64,000 bases of DNA from Rhizobium leguminosarum bv. trifolii WSM2297 (GCF_000271845.1 NZ_JH719395.1:339011-403010), one strand, 5' to 3'. Shown: positions 1 through 9,965, numbered from the stretch's first letter. Translations and numbers: made by a program. The notes: generated by a model not told the origin, from the letters alone.

Positions 1-127
1 GATGCCGGATGCGGCAGCCGCGCCGCCCGAACAACCGGTCCAACAATCCGCAAGAGCGATCGGTGTCACCGTGCCGTCGCCAGACTGCATAGGCGACGCG
101 GCCATGACGGCCGTCTGCCGGAGATAG
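1..127 (+). CDS. 3' end of a gene upstream of bcsA, possibly bcsN (partial)
   Basis: An open frame (frame 2) enters from the left edge and ends at TAG 125-127. The last residues are Ala/Pro/Gln-rich, then run through IGVTVPSPDC to the stop. In rhizobia and agrobacteria the gene immediately upstream of bcsA is often bcsN, a cellulose-biosynthesis protein of unknown biochemistry, and the same strand and position would fit. The fragment is too short to recognise by sequence. A second frame is also open from the edge to position 180, so the assignment is tentative. Confidence 0.35.
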   Translation, partial: MPDAAAAPPEQPVQQSARAIGVTVPSPDCIGDAAMTAVCRR

Positions 128-234
128 AGCATGATGTCGAAGAGTGTGAGCGGTTTTCTCGTGACATCCTGTTCTGGTGAGCATGCTCGGAGTGCCGAAA
201 GGCGCCTTGGTTGAGCAATTTCGAAGGGACGTCG

Positions 235-2427
235 ATGCGCAAAGCCCGCAGTGTCTTCATCTGGGCCGTGGTTTCGCTCTGCCTGATCGTGTTGATCACG
301 CTGCCGGTGAATTTGCAGACCCAGCTCATCACCAGCATCACGGTCGTGACGGTGATGGCGCTCATCAAGATATTGAAGGGCGAGGGGACCTGGCGCCTGG
401 TGGCGCTCGCCTTCGGCACCTCGATCGTGCTGCGCTACGTTTACTGGCGCACCACCAACACATTGCCGCCGGTAAACCAGCCTGAGAATTTCATTCCAGG
501 TCTGCTGCTCTATCTTGCCGAAATGTACAGCGTCGCGATGCTGGCGCTCAGCCTGTTCATCGTCGCCACACCGCTGCCGTCTCGCCCCTCGCGTGCCGCC
601 AATCCTGGGCGTTTGCCGCATGTCGATGTCTTCGTGCCGTCCTACAACGAGGATGCCGGGCTTCTCGGCAACACGCTGGCTGCCGCCAAGGCCATGGATT
701 ATCCGGCCGACAAGCTGCATGTCTGGCTGCTCGATGACGGCGGCACTTTGCAGAAGCGCAACTCCGGCAAGCTGCTCGAGGCCCAGGCCGCCGCCGCCCG
801 CCATATCGAACTGAAGCAGCTCTGCCAGGATCTCGACGTCGGCTACCTCACGCGCGACCGCAACGAACACGCCAAGGCCGGCAATCTGAACAACGGCATG
901 AAACATTCGACCGGCGAACTCATCGCCGTCTTCGATGCCGACCACGCGCCGGCCCGCGATTTCCTGCTCGAGACCGTCGGCTACTTCGAAGACGACCCGA
1001 AGCTCTTCCTCGTCCAGACCCCGCACTTCTTCATCAATCCCGATCCGCTGGAGCGCAACCTGCGCACCTTCGACAAGATGCCGAGCGAGAACGAAATGTT
1101 CTACGGCATCATCCAGCGCGGCCTCGATAAATGGAATGCCGCCTTCTTCTGCGGTTCGGCCGCGGTCTTGAGCCGCAGGGCGCTCGAATCCCAGAACGGC
1201 TTTTCCGGCATCAGCATCACCGAAGACTGCGAGACGGCGCTGGCGCTCCACGGCAGCGGCTGGAACAGCATCTATGTCGACAAGCCGCTGATCGCCGGCC
1301 TGCAGCCGGCCACCTTCGCAAGCTTCATCGGCCAGCGCAGCCGCTGGGCGCAGGGCATGATGCAGATCCTGCGCTTCCGTTTTCCGCTGCTGAAGCGTGG
1401 CCTGACGATCCCGCAGCGCCTCTGCTACATGTCCTCCACGCTTTTCTGGCTCTTCCCGTTCCCGCGCACCATCTTCCTGTTTGCGCCGCTCTTCTATCTG
1501 TTCTTCGATCTGGAAATCTTCACCGCCTCCGGCGGCGAGTTCCTTGCCTATACGCTGGCCTACATGCTGGTGAACCTGATGATGCAGAACTACCTCTATG
1601 GGTCGTTCCGCTGGCCGTGGATTTCCGAGCTCTACGAATATGTCCAGACCGTGCACCTGCTGCCGGCGGTCGTCTCCGTCATGCTCAATCCGAGAAAGCC
1701 GACCTTCAAGGTGACCGCCAAGGACGAATCGATCGCGGTCAGCCGCCTGTCCGAGATCAGCCGTCCGTTCTTCGTCATCTTTGCGGTGCAGATCGTCGCG
1801 CTCATCATCACCATCTACCGAATCTATGCCGAGCCCTATAAGGCCGACGTAACGCTCGTCGTCGGCGGCTGGAACCTCATCAACCTGATCATGGCCGGCT
1901 GCGCGCTCGGAGTCGTGTCCGAGCGCGGCGAGCGCGCCTTGTCCCGCCGCGTCCGCGTCAACCGCCGTTGCGAATTCGGCGCCAACGGCAAATGGTATGC
2001 CGCCTCGATCGAGGACGTCTCCGTCCACGGCGCCAGGCTTCACATCTTCAACAAGCAACTCGACGAGATGCTGGTCGGCGCGCTCGGAGAAATCCGCTTC
2101 CGGCCGTATAGCGGCGCGGAACTGGAAACCCTGCCGCTCATCGTCCGCAATATCGAGCCGTCGGGCGATATCAGCAATGTCGGCTGCCAGTACGTGCCGA
2201 AAAGCGCGCTCGACCACCGATTGATCGCCGACCTGATGTTTGCCAATTCCGGCCAGTGGACCGAATTCCAGGCCTCGCGCCGCCGCAATCCGGGCCTGAT
2301 CCGCGGCACCATCTGGTTCCTCGGCTTATCGTTCTACCAGACCAGCCGCGGCCTCGTTTATTTCTTCCGCAGCATGCGGCCGGAACGCGAAGCCCAGCAG
2401 CAGGCTGCAAAGGTCAACGCCGGATGA
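235..2427 (+). CDS. bcsA: Cellulose synthase catalytic subunit BcsA (CelA)
   Basis: Inner-membrane processive GT2 glycosyltransferase that polymerises UDP-glucose into beta-1,4-glucan, 730 aa. Hydrophobic segments lie near residues 5-110. The GT2 core follows with LLDDGG (about 165), DADHA (about 235), TEDCETA (about 328) and the chain-holding QRSRW motif (about 366). Further membrane helices lead to a C-terminal PilZ domain (about 565-660) with the c-di-GMP-binding RRxRxxRR and DVSVHG motifs, so activity should depend on c-di-GMP. I chose ATG 235 over the upstream TTG 211 because GAAGGGA at 223-229 is well placed for it. The stop overlaps the bcsB start (ATGA). Confidence 0.95.
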   Translation: MRKARSVFIWAVVSLCLIVLITLPVNLQTQLITSITVVTVMALIKILKGEGTWRLVALAFGTSIVLRYVYWRTTNTLPPVNQPENFIPGLLLYLAEMYSVAMLALSLFIVATPLPSRPSRAANPGRLPHVDVFVPSYNEDAGLLGNTLAAAKAMDYPADKLHVWLLDDGGTLQKRNSGKLLEAQAAAARHIELKQLCQDLDVGYLTRDRNEHAKAGNLNNGMKHSTGELIAVFDADHAPARDFLLETVGYFEDDPKLFLVQTPHFFINPDPLERNLRTFDKMPSENEMFYGIIQRGLDKWNAAFFCGSAAVLSRRALESQNGFSGISITEDCETALALHGSGWNSIYVDKPLIAGLQPATFASFIGQRSRWAQGMMQILRFRFPLLKRGLTIPQRLCYMSSTLFWLFPFPRTIFLFAPLFYLFFDLEIFTASGGEFLAYTLAYMLVNLMMQNYLYGSFRWPWISELYEYVQTVHLLPAVVSVMLNPRKPTFKVTAKDESIAVSRLSEISRPFFVIFAVQIVALIITIYRIYAEPYKADVTLVVGGWNLINLIMAGCALGVVSERGERALSRRVRVNRRCEFGANGKWYAASIEDVSVHGARLHIFNKQLDEMLVGALGEIRFRPYSGAELETLPLIVRNIEPSGDISNVGCQYVPKSALDHRLIADLMFANSGQWTEFQASRRRNPGLIRGTIWFLGLSFYQTSRGLVYFFRSMRPEREAQQQAAKVNAG

Positions 2428-4868
2428 GAAGGATCGTCGCCGCCTCGCTTCTGCTGCTGAATGCCTCCGTCTTTGCCCAGGCGCAGACGGCACCCTTCGA
2501 CATGTCCGGCGAGCGGCCGCCCGGCGCCCCCGTTACCCCGAGATTGACGCCGCCGGCCCCGCCGGCAGCGACCCCGCCGGTTCCCGTCACGCCTCCAGTT
2601 TCCGTATTGCCGGCACCCGCGCCCCAGGCCGCTCCCGCTCCTGCACCAGTTCCGCCCCCAATCGCCGTACAGCCGCTGGCGCCGCAGCCAGCCGCGGCGG
2701 CAAATACGGCTCCGGTTCAGCGCGCCGGCAGTGTCCGCCGTTATGTCGTGCCCTTTTCGAAGCTCGGTCTCAGTGGTGAATATGACCGGCGGTCGTGGTC
2801 GGTCTATTTGACGCCGGAACAGGCGGCCGCCAAGGCGAGCTTCACCTTCGCCTATCAGAATTCGATCGTCGTTGCGCCTGAGGCCTCGGCGCTGACCGTC
2901 TATCTCAACAATCGCCCGATCGGCCAGCAGCGGGTCGGCTCGCCGGACGGCTCCTCAGCCGTCACCTTCGAGGTTCCGCCAGGTCTGCTGCAGCCGGGCG
3001 CCAATGTCGTCACCTTCGAAGCCGCTCAGCGCCACCGCACCGATTGCAGCATCCAGTCCACCTACGAATTGTGGTCGAATATCGATCCGGCCGGAACCTA
3101 TCTGAGCTTTGCCGGCAGCGATGCCGCGGAGCCGGCGAGCGCCGATGCTATCCGCGCCATCGGCGTCGACGGCGCCGGCAAGACCGAGTTCGACATCGTC
3201 GTCCCGGCGCTGGAACAGCCGGGCACCACCAAGCCGCTGCTGCGGCTGGCGCAGGGCCTCTCGGTGCTGAGCAGCATGCCGAACCAGATCTTTGCTTTCA
3301 GCACCGCTTCGCTTCCGGCCGGCGGGCCCGGTAAGCTGAGCGTGCTCGTCGGCACCGCGGCGGAACTGCGGCCGCTCTTTCCCGGCCTGCCGGCCGGCGC
3401 CGAAAGTGCGGCACTCGCCGCTTTCGTCATCGATCCGCGCGGCGGCTCACCAGTGCTTCTGATCAGCGGCCCCTCCTGGCAGGCGGTCTCCTCGGCGATC
3501 GATACCATCGTCTCGCCGACGGACAGGTCCGCAGATATCCGCCGCGACGCGCTGACCACCGAACGCTGGAGCGCGCCGAACGCGCCGCTGATCTTTTCCG
3601 ATACGAATATCGCTTTGTCTCAGCTTGGCGTGAAGACTACCGAATTCTCCGGCCGGCGGTTGCGGACCAGCTTCAATATTGCCGTGCCGGCGGACTTTTA
3701 TGCCAATGCCTATGGCGAGGCGAAGGTGCTGCTCGACGCCGCCTATACCGACAACGTGCTGCCCGGCAGCCACATCGATATCTACGTCAACGACAACATC
3801 GCCTCCACCGTGCCGATCACCACGACAACAGGCGGCATTCTGCGCCATCTGCCGATCCGCGTGACGATGCGGCACGTCAAGCCCGGTCTGAATACGGTGG
3901 CGATCGAGGCGATCCTGATGACCAAGGACGATGCGGCTTGCGCGCCGGGCGCCACCGCCAGTCCCCGCTTTGCCCTGTTCGATACCTCCGAGCTGCACAT
4001 GCCGGATTTCGCCCGTGTCGGTCAGCGGCCGAATTTGGCCGCCATGGCCGGCACCGCCTATCCCTATAGCCGTTCCACGGAGCCGATGCCGCTGTTCATC
4101 GACCGGGTCGATGCCGATACGCTTTCGGCCGCCGCCACCCTGCTTGGCCAGATGGCGATCATGGCCGGCCATCCGATCCCTGTGGAGACCGTCGCCTCGC
4201 CGAATACGATCGGCGATCGTGACGCCATCTTCATCGGTTCGATCTCGCAGATGCCGGCCACCGCGCTGTCGCAGGCCAATATATCAACGGCGAGCCAGGC
4301 CTCGTGGCGTCCGGTGACGGATGCGCAGACGGGCGTGGTCGACACCGATACGGCCTTCGAGGAATGGAATTCCAAGGTCAGCGGCGGTGTCCTGCGCGGC
4401 CGGATGACCGCCTTCCGCGAGTGGCTGTGGCGCAATTTCGATATCTCCCGCAGTTCGCTACAATTCGTGCCGGGCGCCGAGGAGATCTTTACGCCGCCCA
4501 ACACCGCCTCGCTTCTCGTGGCCCAAGGCTCCAGCCCTGCGGGAGCGGGCTCCTGGACCGTGGTGGCGGCGCCATCGGAGAAGGATTTGCGGGAGGGGGT
4601 CGAGGTTCTGACGTCGCAGCTGAACTGGCCGCAAATATCAGGCCACATCACCACCTATTCCAGCAAGACCGGCAAGATCGAGGCGGTGCCGGTCACCCGT
4701 TTCGATTTCGTCCCGTCGACGCGCTGGTCGATCGCCAACTACCGCCTGATCGCCGCCAACTGGTTGTCGACGAATATCCTCTCCTATGCCTCGCTGCTTG
4801 TCGTCTTCGTGCTCCTGATCGGCGTCACCACGTCTAAGATGCTCAAAAAGCTGGGCCGGTCGAAATGA
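2424..4868 (+). CDS. bcsB: Cellulose synthase periplasmic subunit BcsB (CelB)
   Basis: Periplasmic, membrane-anchored partner of BcsA that guides the emerging glucan, 814 aa. It has a signal peptide (residues 1-20), a Pro/Ala-rich linker (about 30-105), then the long beta-rich carbohydrate-binding and flavodoxin-like region of the family. One C-terminal transmembrane helix (about 784-804) precedes a basic tail. The start at 2424 sits in an ATGA overlap with the bcsA stop, indicating translational coupling. An in-frame extension back to 2256 would run inside bcsA and is not needed. The 3' end again overlaps the next gene by 4 nt. Confidence 0.93.
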   Translation: MRRIVAASLLLLNASVFAQAQTAPFDMSGERPPGAPVTPRLTPPAPPAATPPVPVTPPVSVLPAPAPQAAPAPAPVPPPIAVQPLAPQPAAAANTAPVQRAGSVRRYVVPFSKLGLSGEYDRRSWSVYLTPEQAAAKASFTFAYQNSIVVAPEASALTVYLNNRPIGQQRVGSPDGSSAVTFEVPPGLLQPGANVVTFEAAQRHRTDCSIQSTYELWSNIDPAGTYLSFAGSDAAEPASADAIRAIGVDGAGKTEFDIVVPALEQPGTTKPLLRLAQGLSVLSSMPNQIFAFSTASLPAGGPGKLSVLVGTAAELRPLFPGLPAGAESAALAAFVIDPRGGSPVLLISGPSWQAVSSAIDTIVSPTDRSADIRRDALTTERWSAPNAPLIFSDTNIALSQLGVKTTEFSGRRLRTSFNIAVPADFYANAYGEAKVLLDAAYTDNVLPGSHIDIYVNDNIASTVPITTTTGGILRHLPIRVTMRHVKPGLNTVAIEAILMTKDDAACAPGATASPRFALFDTSELHMPDFARVGQRPNLAAMAGTAYPYSRSTEPMPLFIDRVDADTLSAAATLLGQMAIMAGHPIPVETVASPNTIGDRDAIFIGSISQMPATALSQANISTASQASWRPVTDAQTGVVDTDTAFEEWNSKVSGGVLRGRMTAFREWLWRNFDISRSSLQFVPGAEEIFTPPNTASLLVAQGSSPAGAGSWTVVAAPSEKDLREGVEVLTSQLNWPQISGHITTYSSKTGKIEAVPVTRFDFVPSTRWSIANYRLIAANWLSTNILSYASLLVVFVLLIGVTTSKMLKKLGRSK

Positions 4869-5908
4869 GGCGGTGGCGCGCGCTCCTGCTCGCGGCAACG
4901 GTCGCGCTTGCACCGGGCCTGCCCGCCACCGCGCAGCAGGCGATGATCAATGCCGGCGCGTGGTCGGCCTACAAGGCGAAGTTTCTCGATCCGACCGGCC
5001 GCATCGTCGACAACGGCAACGGCAACATCAGCCACAGCGAAGGGCAGGGCTATGGCCTGCTGCTCGCCTATCTCGCAGCAAGCCCCGCCGATTTCGAGCA
5101 GATCTGGTATTTTACCCGCACCGAGCTGCTGCTGCGCGACGACGGCCTGGCGGTCTGGAAATGGGATCCGAACGTCAAGCCGCACGTCACCGACACCAAC
5201 AATGCCACCGACGGCGACATGTTGATCGCCTATGCGCTGGCGCTGGCCGGCACGGCATGGAAACGTGAAGACTATATCCTCGCTGCCTCTCGCATGGCGC
5301 AGGCGCTGCTTGCCGAAACCGTCGGCAGCTCGCAGGGCCGCACCTTGCTGATGCCGGGGACCGAAGGTTTTACTGGCAGCGACCGCGACGACGGTCCCGT
5401 CGTCAACCCGTCCTACTGGATTTATGAGGCGATCCCGGTGATGTCGGCGCTCGCTCCGTCGGACGCCTGGCAAAAACTGTCGGACGACGGCGTGGAACTG
5501 TTGAAGACGATGCAATTCGGCCCGCGCAAGCTGCCTGCCGAATGGGTGAGCCTGCACGACAAGCCGCGGCCGGCAGAGGGGTTCGACGCCGAATTCGGCT
5601 ATAACGCCATCCGCATCCCGCTCTATCTCGCGCGGGGCGGCATCACCGACAATGCACTGCTCATCCGCCTGCAGAAGGGGATGTCGCAAGACGGCGTTCC
5701 CGCCACTATCGATCTGACCACCGGCCGGCCGAAGGCCGTGCTGTCGGACCCCGGTTATCGAATTGTTAACGATGTTGTGGCCTGTGTTGTCGATGGGACC
5801 AGGCTGCCGAACTCGGCGCTGCAGTTTGCCCCCGCACTCTATTATCCGTCCACCCTTCAACTGCTCGGGCTGGCCTATATCGGGGAGAAGCATCCAGAGT
5901 GTCTGTGA
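4865..5908 (+). CDS. bcsZ: Endo-beta-1,4-glucanase, GH8 (BcsZ/CelC)
   Basis: Periplasmic GH8 cellulase that trims or edits nascent cellulose, 347 aa, the usual family length. The signal peptide is about residues 1-23, ending ATAQQA. The GH8 signature SEGQGYG places the likely catalytic acid at Glu59, and NNATDGDM places the conserved Asp at 116. In R. leguminosarum CelC-type cellulases also take part in root-hair infection, but nothing in this sequence decides that role. The ATGA overlap with bcsB and the 10-nt overlap with the next gene mark a single operon. Confidence 0.93.
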   Translation: MRRWRALLLAATVALAPGLPATAQQAMINAGAWSAYKAKFLDPTGRIVDNGNGNISHSEGQGYGLLLAYLAASPADFEQIWYFTRTELLLRDDGLAVWKWDPNVKPHVTDTNNATDGDMLIAYALALAGTAWKREDYILAASRMAQALLAETVGSSQGRTLLMPGTEGFTGSDRDDGPVVNPSYWIYEAIPVMSALAPSDAWQKLSDDGVELLKTMQFGPRKLPAEWVSLHDKPRPAEGFDAEFGYNAIRIPLYLARGGITDNALLIRLQKGMSQDGVPATIDLTTGRPKAVLSDPGYRIVNDVVACVVDGTRLPNSALQFAPALYYPSTLQLLGLAYIGEKHPECL

Positions 5909-8304
5909 AGTCTTCTCTCGTGGCGGTTTCAGCGGCAGTGGTGGTGGCGAGCCTCGTCACCGGGCTGAAAGACCGTGCCGCCCTGCAGGAAAAGTTCGGC
6001 CTTGGCTCTGCCGGCAAGCCAGCGCCGGAACTGATGATGATGGGCCGCATCAAGCCGACCGAGGCGGCCGGCAATTCCGAATTCAATGCGCAGCTCGTCG
6101 CCGACAAGATCGAGGCGATCACGTCGCAGCCGCCATCAGCATCGGATACTTCAGATCCGAATGTTGTCGCGCAGCAGCCCGCACCACCGCAATCAGCCGC
6201 GCCTCAATCTGCGACCCCATCTGATGCCCAAGCTGCGCCTCAGCCGGCGGCTCCACCGGTACCGGTCACGCCTCCCATCGTGTCCGAGCCCCCGGCGCCG
6301 CAGCAGGCCGCCGCCCCGACGCAGCCTGCCGTTGATGAAAGCGCGCTTCGTTATTTCGCCAGCCGCGGCGACAAGGTGCGCCTGCAGGCCGAGATCTCCC
6401 GCCTTCAGGCGCTCTACCCGAATTGGGTTCCGCCGGCCGATCCACTCGCCGTGCCGCAAAACGGCGACAAACAGCTCGAGGCCATGTGGCAGCTTTATTC
6501 CGATGGCCGCTATGCCGAGTTGCGCAAGGCGATCGCCGACCGTCAGGCAGCCGATGCCGGATGGCAGCCGCCGGCCGATCTGCTCGACCGGCTCGACGTC
6601 GCTGAGGCCCGTGCTCGCCTCATCAACGCTTCCGACCTCAAGCAATATGCAACGGTGGTCGATATCGCCGCCGCCACTCCGAGCCTGCTCACCTGCAGCG
6701 AGGTCGATGTCCTCTGGCGTGTCGCCGAAGCCTTCATCCAGACGAAGAGGGAGCAGCGCGGCCAGGACGCCTACAGCTATATCCTGAAGAATTGCCCCAA
6801 TCCGGCCGAGCGGCAGGCGACGGTCGAAAAGGCCTCGACGCTGCTCGCCTACCGGCCGATGCAGGCGCTGCTCGCACTGGAAAGACCTGCAGCCGGCGGC
6901 AGCAAGGAATTCGACGCGATCCGCGACAATCTCGCCCGACGCTTCATCGCCGAAGGCAATGACGATCCGAAGCTCGCCATCGCGCCCGATTACGTCGCCC
7001 GCCTCGAAAAACTTGCCGGGACCGAGGGCCTTGCCTCGGATGCGCTGCTGCTCGGCTGGTACCAGCTTCGCCGCAACAACGATGCCGAGGCGGAGAAGTG
7101 GTTCCGCGCCGCCCGGGCCAAGCAGGATACGGCCGCCGCTTCGCAGGGGCTGGCGCTGGCGCTGATCGCCCGCAAGGCGCCCGAGGAAGCCGAGGACGTG
7201 ATGTTCCGCTGGCGTGCCGATTCCGACGATGCGAACGCCACATATCTCGCCGCGACCGCCAATCTGATGGCGCTGCAGCCGCCGGCTGATCTCGCCGAAG
7301 ACGTGCTGCATCGCATCGCCGCCGAGGTTATCGCCCGGAAATATGTGCCGACGGCGCAGCAATTCGGCTGGTATGCCCGCTCGCTCAACCAATTCCAGAC
7401 CGCCGCGCGCTGGTTTGAGACCGCGCTCGCCTGGAAACCCGATGACGAGCCGTCGGCCTATGGCCTTGTCGTCACCCGTGAGCAGCTCGGCGACCGAAAG
7501 GGTGTGGCCGACCTGCAGCGCGCGTGGGCCGGACGCTCGGTCCGGATCACCAATCTCGAAGACACCTCCGCGCTGACCCCGAATGGGCGCGCCCTGCCGC
7601 CGGAGAAGGGCACGCTTGCCCCGGAGCAGCCGGTTCAGCCGACGCAGCCGGCGCAACGCCCTGCCATGGCGGCCGAGCCGCTTCCCGCTGAACGCCCGCT
7701 GCAGCCGGGGCCCGACGTGGCCGTTCGCCCGGCAAGGCCGGCGATGGAGACGGTGACGGTCGCGCGCGGTCCGCGCCAGACACGCGGATGCTCGACGACC
7801 ATCGATGCGGGACAGCTCAGCCCGGCCAATGCGCTGTCGCGCGGCTGGTGCCTGATGGATATCAATCGGCCGATGGAGGCGATCTCGGCCTTCGAGGCGG
7901 CATTGCAGAGCCCGGTCCGCAAGGACCGTGAAGACGCAGCCTACGGCCAGAGCCTTGCCTATCTGCGCGCCGGCCTTTCCAGCAACGCCGCCGTTGCCGC
8001 CACCAAGGCGCCGCAGAACCGCCAGCGCGCCGCCGAGCTCCAGGTGGCGATCCTCGCCGACCGCGCACTTTCGGCCTTCGATGCCGGGCGGTACCGCGAG
8101 ACCCTGATCTATCTCGATCAGCGCGCCCAGCTGCAGCAGGAACGCATCGACCTGATGGTTCTGCGCGGCTACTGCTACCTCAATCTCAAAATGTATGGCG
8201 ACGCGACCCGCATCTTCGAGGCCGCTGCCGCGACCGGCAGCCGCGACGCCGCCCGCGGTCTGGCCGACCTTCGCAACGCCACCCATCCCGACGTCAACGA
8301 CTAG
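5899..8304 (+). CDS. TPR-repeat protein of the cellulose operon
   Basis: Protein of 801 aa starting with GTG at 5899; GGGGAG at 5882-5887 is a good ribosome site. It has a hydrophobic N-terminus (about residues 4-22, signal anchor), a Pro/Gln/Ala-rich stretch (about 75-145), many TPR-like helical pairs (about 150-560), a second Pro-rich linker (about 565-620) and a C-terminal TPR block. It overlaps bcsZ by 10 nt and so belongs to the bcs operon. Its position and TPR content recall BcsC, but the large outer-membrane beta-barrel of BcsC is not evident, so a periplasmic scaffold is more likely. The 3' end is tandemly duplicated (see the repeat at 8291-8340). Confidence 0.75.
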   Translation: MSVKSSLVAVSAAVVVASLVTGLKDRAALQEKFGLGSAGKPAPELMMMGRIKPTEAAGNSEFNAQLVADKIEAITSQPPSASDTSDPNVVAQQPAPPQSAAPQSATPSDAQAAPQPAAPPVPVTPPIVSEPPAPQQAAAPTQPAVDESALRYFASRGDKVRLQAEISRLQALYPNWVPPADPLAVPQNGDKQLEAMWQLYSDGRYAELRKAIADRQAADAGWQPPADLLDRLDVAEARARLINASDLKQYATVVDIAAATPSLLTCSEVDVLWRVAEAFIQTKREQRGQDAYSYILKNCPNPAERQATVEKASTLLAYRPMQALLALERPAAGGSKEFDAIRDNLARRFIAEGNDDPKLAIAPDYVARLEKLAGTEGLASDALLLGWYQLRRNNDAEAEKWFRAARAKQDTAAASQGLALALIARKAPEEAEDVMFRWRADSDDANATYLAATANLMALQPPADLAEDVLHRIAAEVIARKYVPTAQQFGWYARSLNQFQTAARWFETALAWKPDDEPSAYGLVVTREQLGDRKGVADLQRAWAGRSVRITNLEDTSALTPNGRALPPEKGTLAPEQPVQPTQPAQRPAMAAEPLPAERPLQPGPDVAVRPARPAMETVTVARGPRQTRGCSTTIDAGQLSPANALSRGWCLMDINRPMEAISAFEAALQSPVRKDREDAAYGQSLAYLRAGLSSNAAVAATKAPQNRQRAAELQVAILADRALSAFDAGRYRETLIYLDQRAQLQQERIDLMVLRGYCYLNLKMYGDATRIFEAAAATGSRDAARGLADLRNATHPDVND

Positions 8305-8340
8305 CGTTGACGTCGACGTCAACGACTGACGTTGACGCCG
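8291..8340. repeat. Tandem 25-bp duplication with nested palindromes
   Basis: Two 25-bp copies (8291-8315 and 8316-8340) match at 22 of 25 positions. The first carries the last codons (Asp-Val-Asn-Asp) and stop of the TPR gene; the second repeats the same codons followed by TGA. Each copy contains GTCAACG and CGTTGAC arms around the stop codon. The junction forms a perfect 20-bp palindrome, CGTTGACGTCGACGTCAACG, at 8305-8324. It could act as a factor-dependent terminator or mRNA 3'-end stabiliser. No U-tract follows. Confidence 0.7.
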
Positions 8341-8405
8341 CCGCCGCTCTCCGCTACTCGCCTGTGCAGGGGTCGCCCCGGCCTCGCACCCGCAAGGAAC
8401 GCCCC

Positions 8406-9074
8406 GTGCCCGCTCTCCACGATATCCTCGACAAATCCTATGACGCCTTCCTTTTCGACATGGACGGAACGCTGCTGAATTCCATCGCCGTCGTCGAACG
8501 CGTCTGGAGCGAGTGGGCAAGACGCCACGGCTTCGAACCGGAGGTCTTCCTGAAGACGATCCACGGCATCCGCGCCTCCGACGTCATCCGCGGGCTCGGC
8601 CTGCCAGGCGTCGATCCCGCCCATGAGGCGGACCTGCTGCTCGCCGAGGAGATGGAGGATGTGTCGGGCATCGTCGAAATTCCCGGCGCCATCCGCTTCC
8701 TCTCCGCCATTGCCGATGGCAAATGGGCAATCGTCACCTCGGCGCCGATCGAGCTCGCCAGACGCCGCATGGCCGCCGCCGGCATCCCAATGCCGAAGGT
8801 CATCGTCAGCGGCCAGGAGGTCAAATCCGGCAAGCCCAGCCCCGAAGGTTATCTGCTCGGCGCCAGCCGTCTCGGCGTTGATCCCTCGAAATGCCTGGTC
8901 TTCGAAGACGCCGTCGCCGGCATCCTCGCGGGCGAGGCCGCCGGCGCCGATGTCACCGTCATTACCGAAACCCACGCCACCCCGTTCGAAACTCCGCATT
9001 TCTCCATCGCCAACTACCAGACATGGCAGCCCCGCCACACGGCCGAGGGCCGGCTGACAATCGCCGCGATCTGA
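8406..9074 (+). CDS. HAD-superfamily phosphatase (subfamily IA)
   Basis: Cytosolic HAD hydrolase of 222 aa, probably a small sugar- or glycerol-phosphate phosphatase. Motif I is DMDGT (nucleophile Asp18, general acid Asp20), motif II is the TSAP region, the conserved Lys lies in VKSGKPSPEG, and motif IV is FEDAVAG. A helical cap lies between motifs I and II. I prefer GTG 8406 because AAGGA at 8394-8398 is correctly spaced; the frame is open upstream to 8307, but that part is low-complexity and overlaps the duplicated repeat. The substrate cannot be read from sequence. Confidence 0.85.
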   Translation: MPALHDILDKSYDAFLFDMDGTLLNSIAVVERVWSEWARRHGFEPEVFLKTIHGIRASDVIRGLGLPGVDPAHEADLLLAEEMEDVSGIVEIPGAIRFLSAIADGKWAIVTSAPIELARRRMAAAGIPMPKVIVSGQEVKSGKPSPEGYLLGASRLGVDPSKCLVFEDAVAGILAGEAAGADVTVITETHATPFETPHFSIANYQTWQPRHTAEGRLTIAAI

Positions 9075-9172
9075 ACATTCCGGTAAACCGCCGCCTTTTT
9101 GTCGGAGGCGAGTTTTTTCCGCTTGCATTGCACGCGCCGAAAAACTAAACGAAGCAAGCCGTTTCGGCAGGT

Positions 9173-9249
<77 letters not shown>

Positions 9250-9332
9250 TTTATCCCCTTGAAATCCCAGTCAGAACATAACGTTTCGTGTGGCGGCCGC
9301 TCTCGCGGCTGGTAGCTGGGAACGGTGGAACT

Positions 9333-9965
9333 TCAGTGCGGTTTCTGGGCGATCGCGATCATCGATTTCGCCAGGAGGGGAATCCTCCCGACATATTCGA
9401 AGTCGACGTCTTCGAAACCTGTTTCATGCAGCAGCGTGCTCAGCGTTCCCGGAGACCAGAATTTGATGTGGCCATGGTCCTTGAGAGGCATGAAATGGTC
9501 GTCCATCTTTCCGCTCACGGCCAAGGCCAGATTTTTCCAGTAACCGTGAAAAGGCGTCGACATGACCGCGATGCCGCCGGGCTTCACCAGATCGTACATG
9601 GTGGCCGAGAACGCCTTGGGGTCATAAACGTGCTCGACCACCTCGAGGCTGATCACCGCATCGAAGGTGCCGTACCGGCTGGAAAGATCTTCGTAGCCGG
9701 AGCCGATTTCCAGCGGCAGATCCGGATGGGCCGTTCTCGCTTTTGCGATGCCGTCCTCGGAGGGATCGACACCGATGACATCATAGCCCTTTCGGGCAAG
9801 CACGGCGGCGGCGCCGCCGGCGCCGCAACCGAGGTCGAAGACCGACGTTTCGTTTGCTTCCTGGAAACTGTTCTCAAGAACATCGACAACAGCCGGCAGA
9901 ATATAGGAATGGGCCGTCGCCGGTTTAGCATGCACATAGGTCGTTGCGTCTAGTTCGATAGTCAT
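9333..9965 (-). CDS. Class I SAM-dependent methyltransferase
   Basis: A 210-aa Rossmann-fold methyltransferase. Motif I is VFDLGCGAGG (residues 42-51), the acidic post-I motif is VIGVDPSED, and FDAVISLEVVEHVYDP resembles the UbiG/SmtA-type motif. The product ends near the UbiG-like fold boundary with no extra domain. It stands alone between tRNA-Pro and a non-coding stretch, so context does not reveal its substrate; small molecules, quinone precursors or lipid-linked sugars are all possible. Confidence 0.85.
   Translation of the reverse strand: MTIELDATTYVHAKPATAHSYILPAVVDVLENSFQEANETSVFDLGCGAGGAAAVLARKGYDVIGVDPSEDGIAKARTAHPDLPLEIGSGYEDLSSRYGTFDAVISLEVVEHVYDPKAFSATMYDLVKPGGIAVMSTPFHGYWKNLALAVSGKMDDHFMPLKDHGHIKFWSPGTLSTLLHETGFEDVDFEYVGRIPLLAKSMIAIAQKPH

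Noticed and set aside
2256..2423. N-terminal extension of bcsB inside bcsA
   Set aside because: The signal peptide begins at 2424 in an ATGA overlap; the extension is bcsA read in another frame.
6193..8520. A 775-codon open frame on the minus strand opposite the TPR gene
   Set aside because: It is a shadow of high-GC codon bias. Its translation is Arg/Gly-rich without domains, while the plus strand gives a coherent TPR protein coupled to bcsZ.
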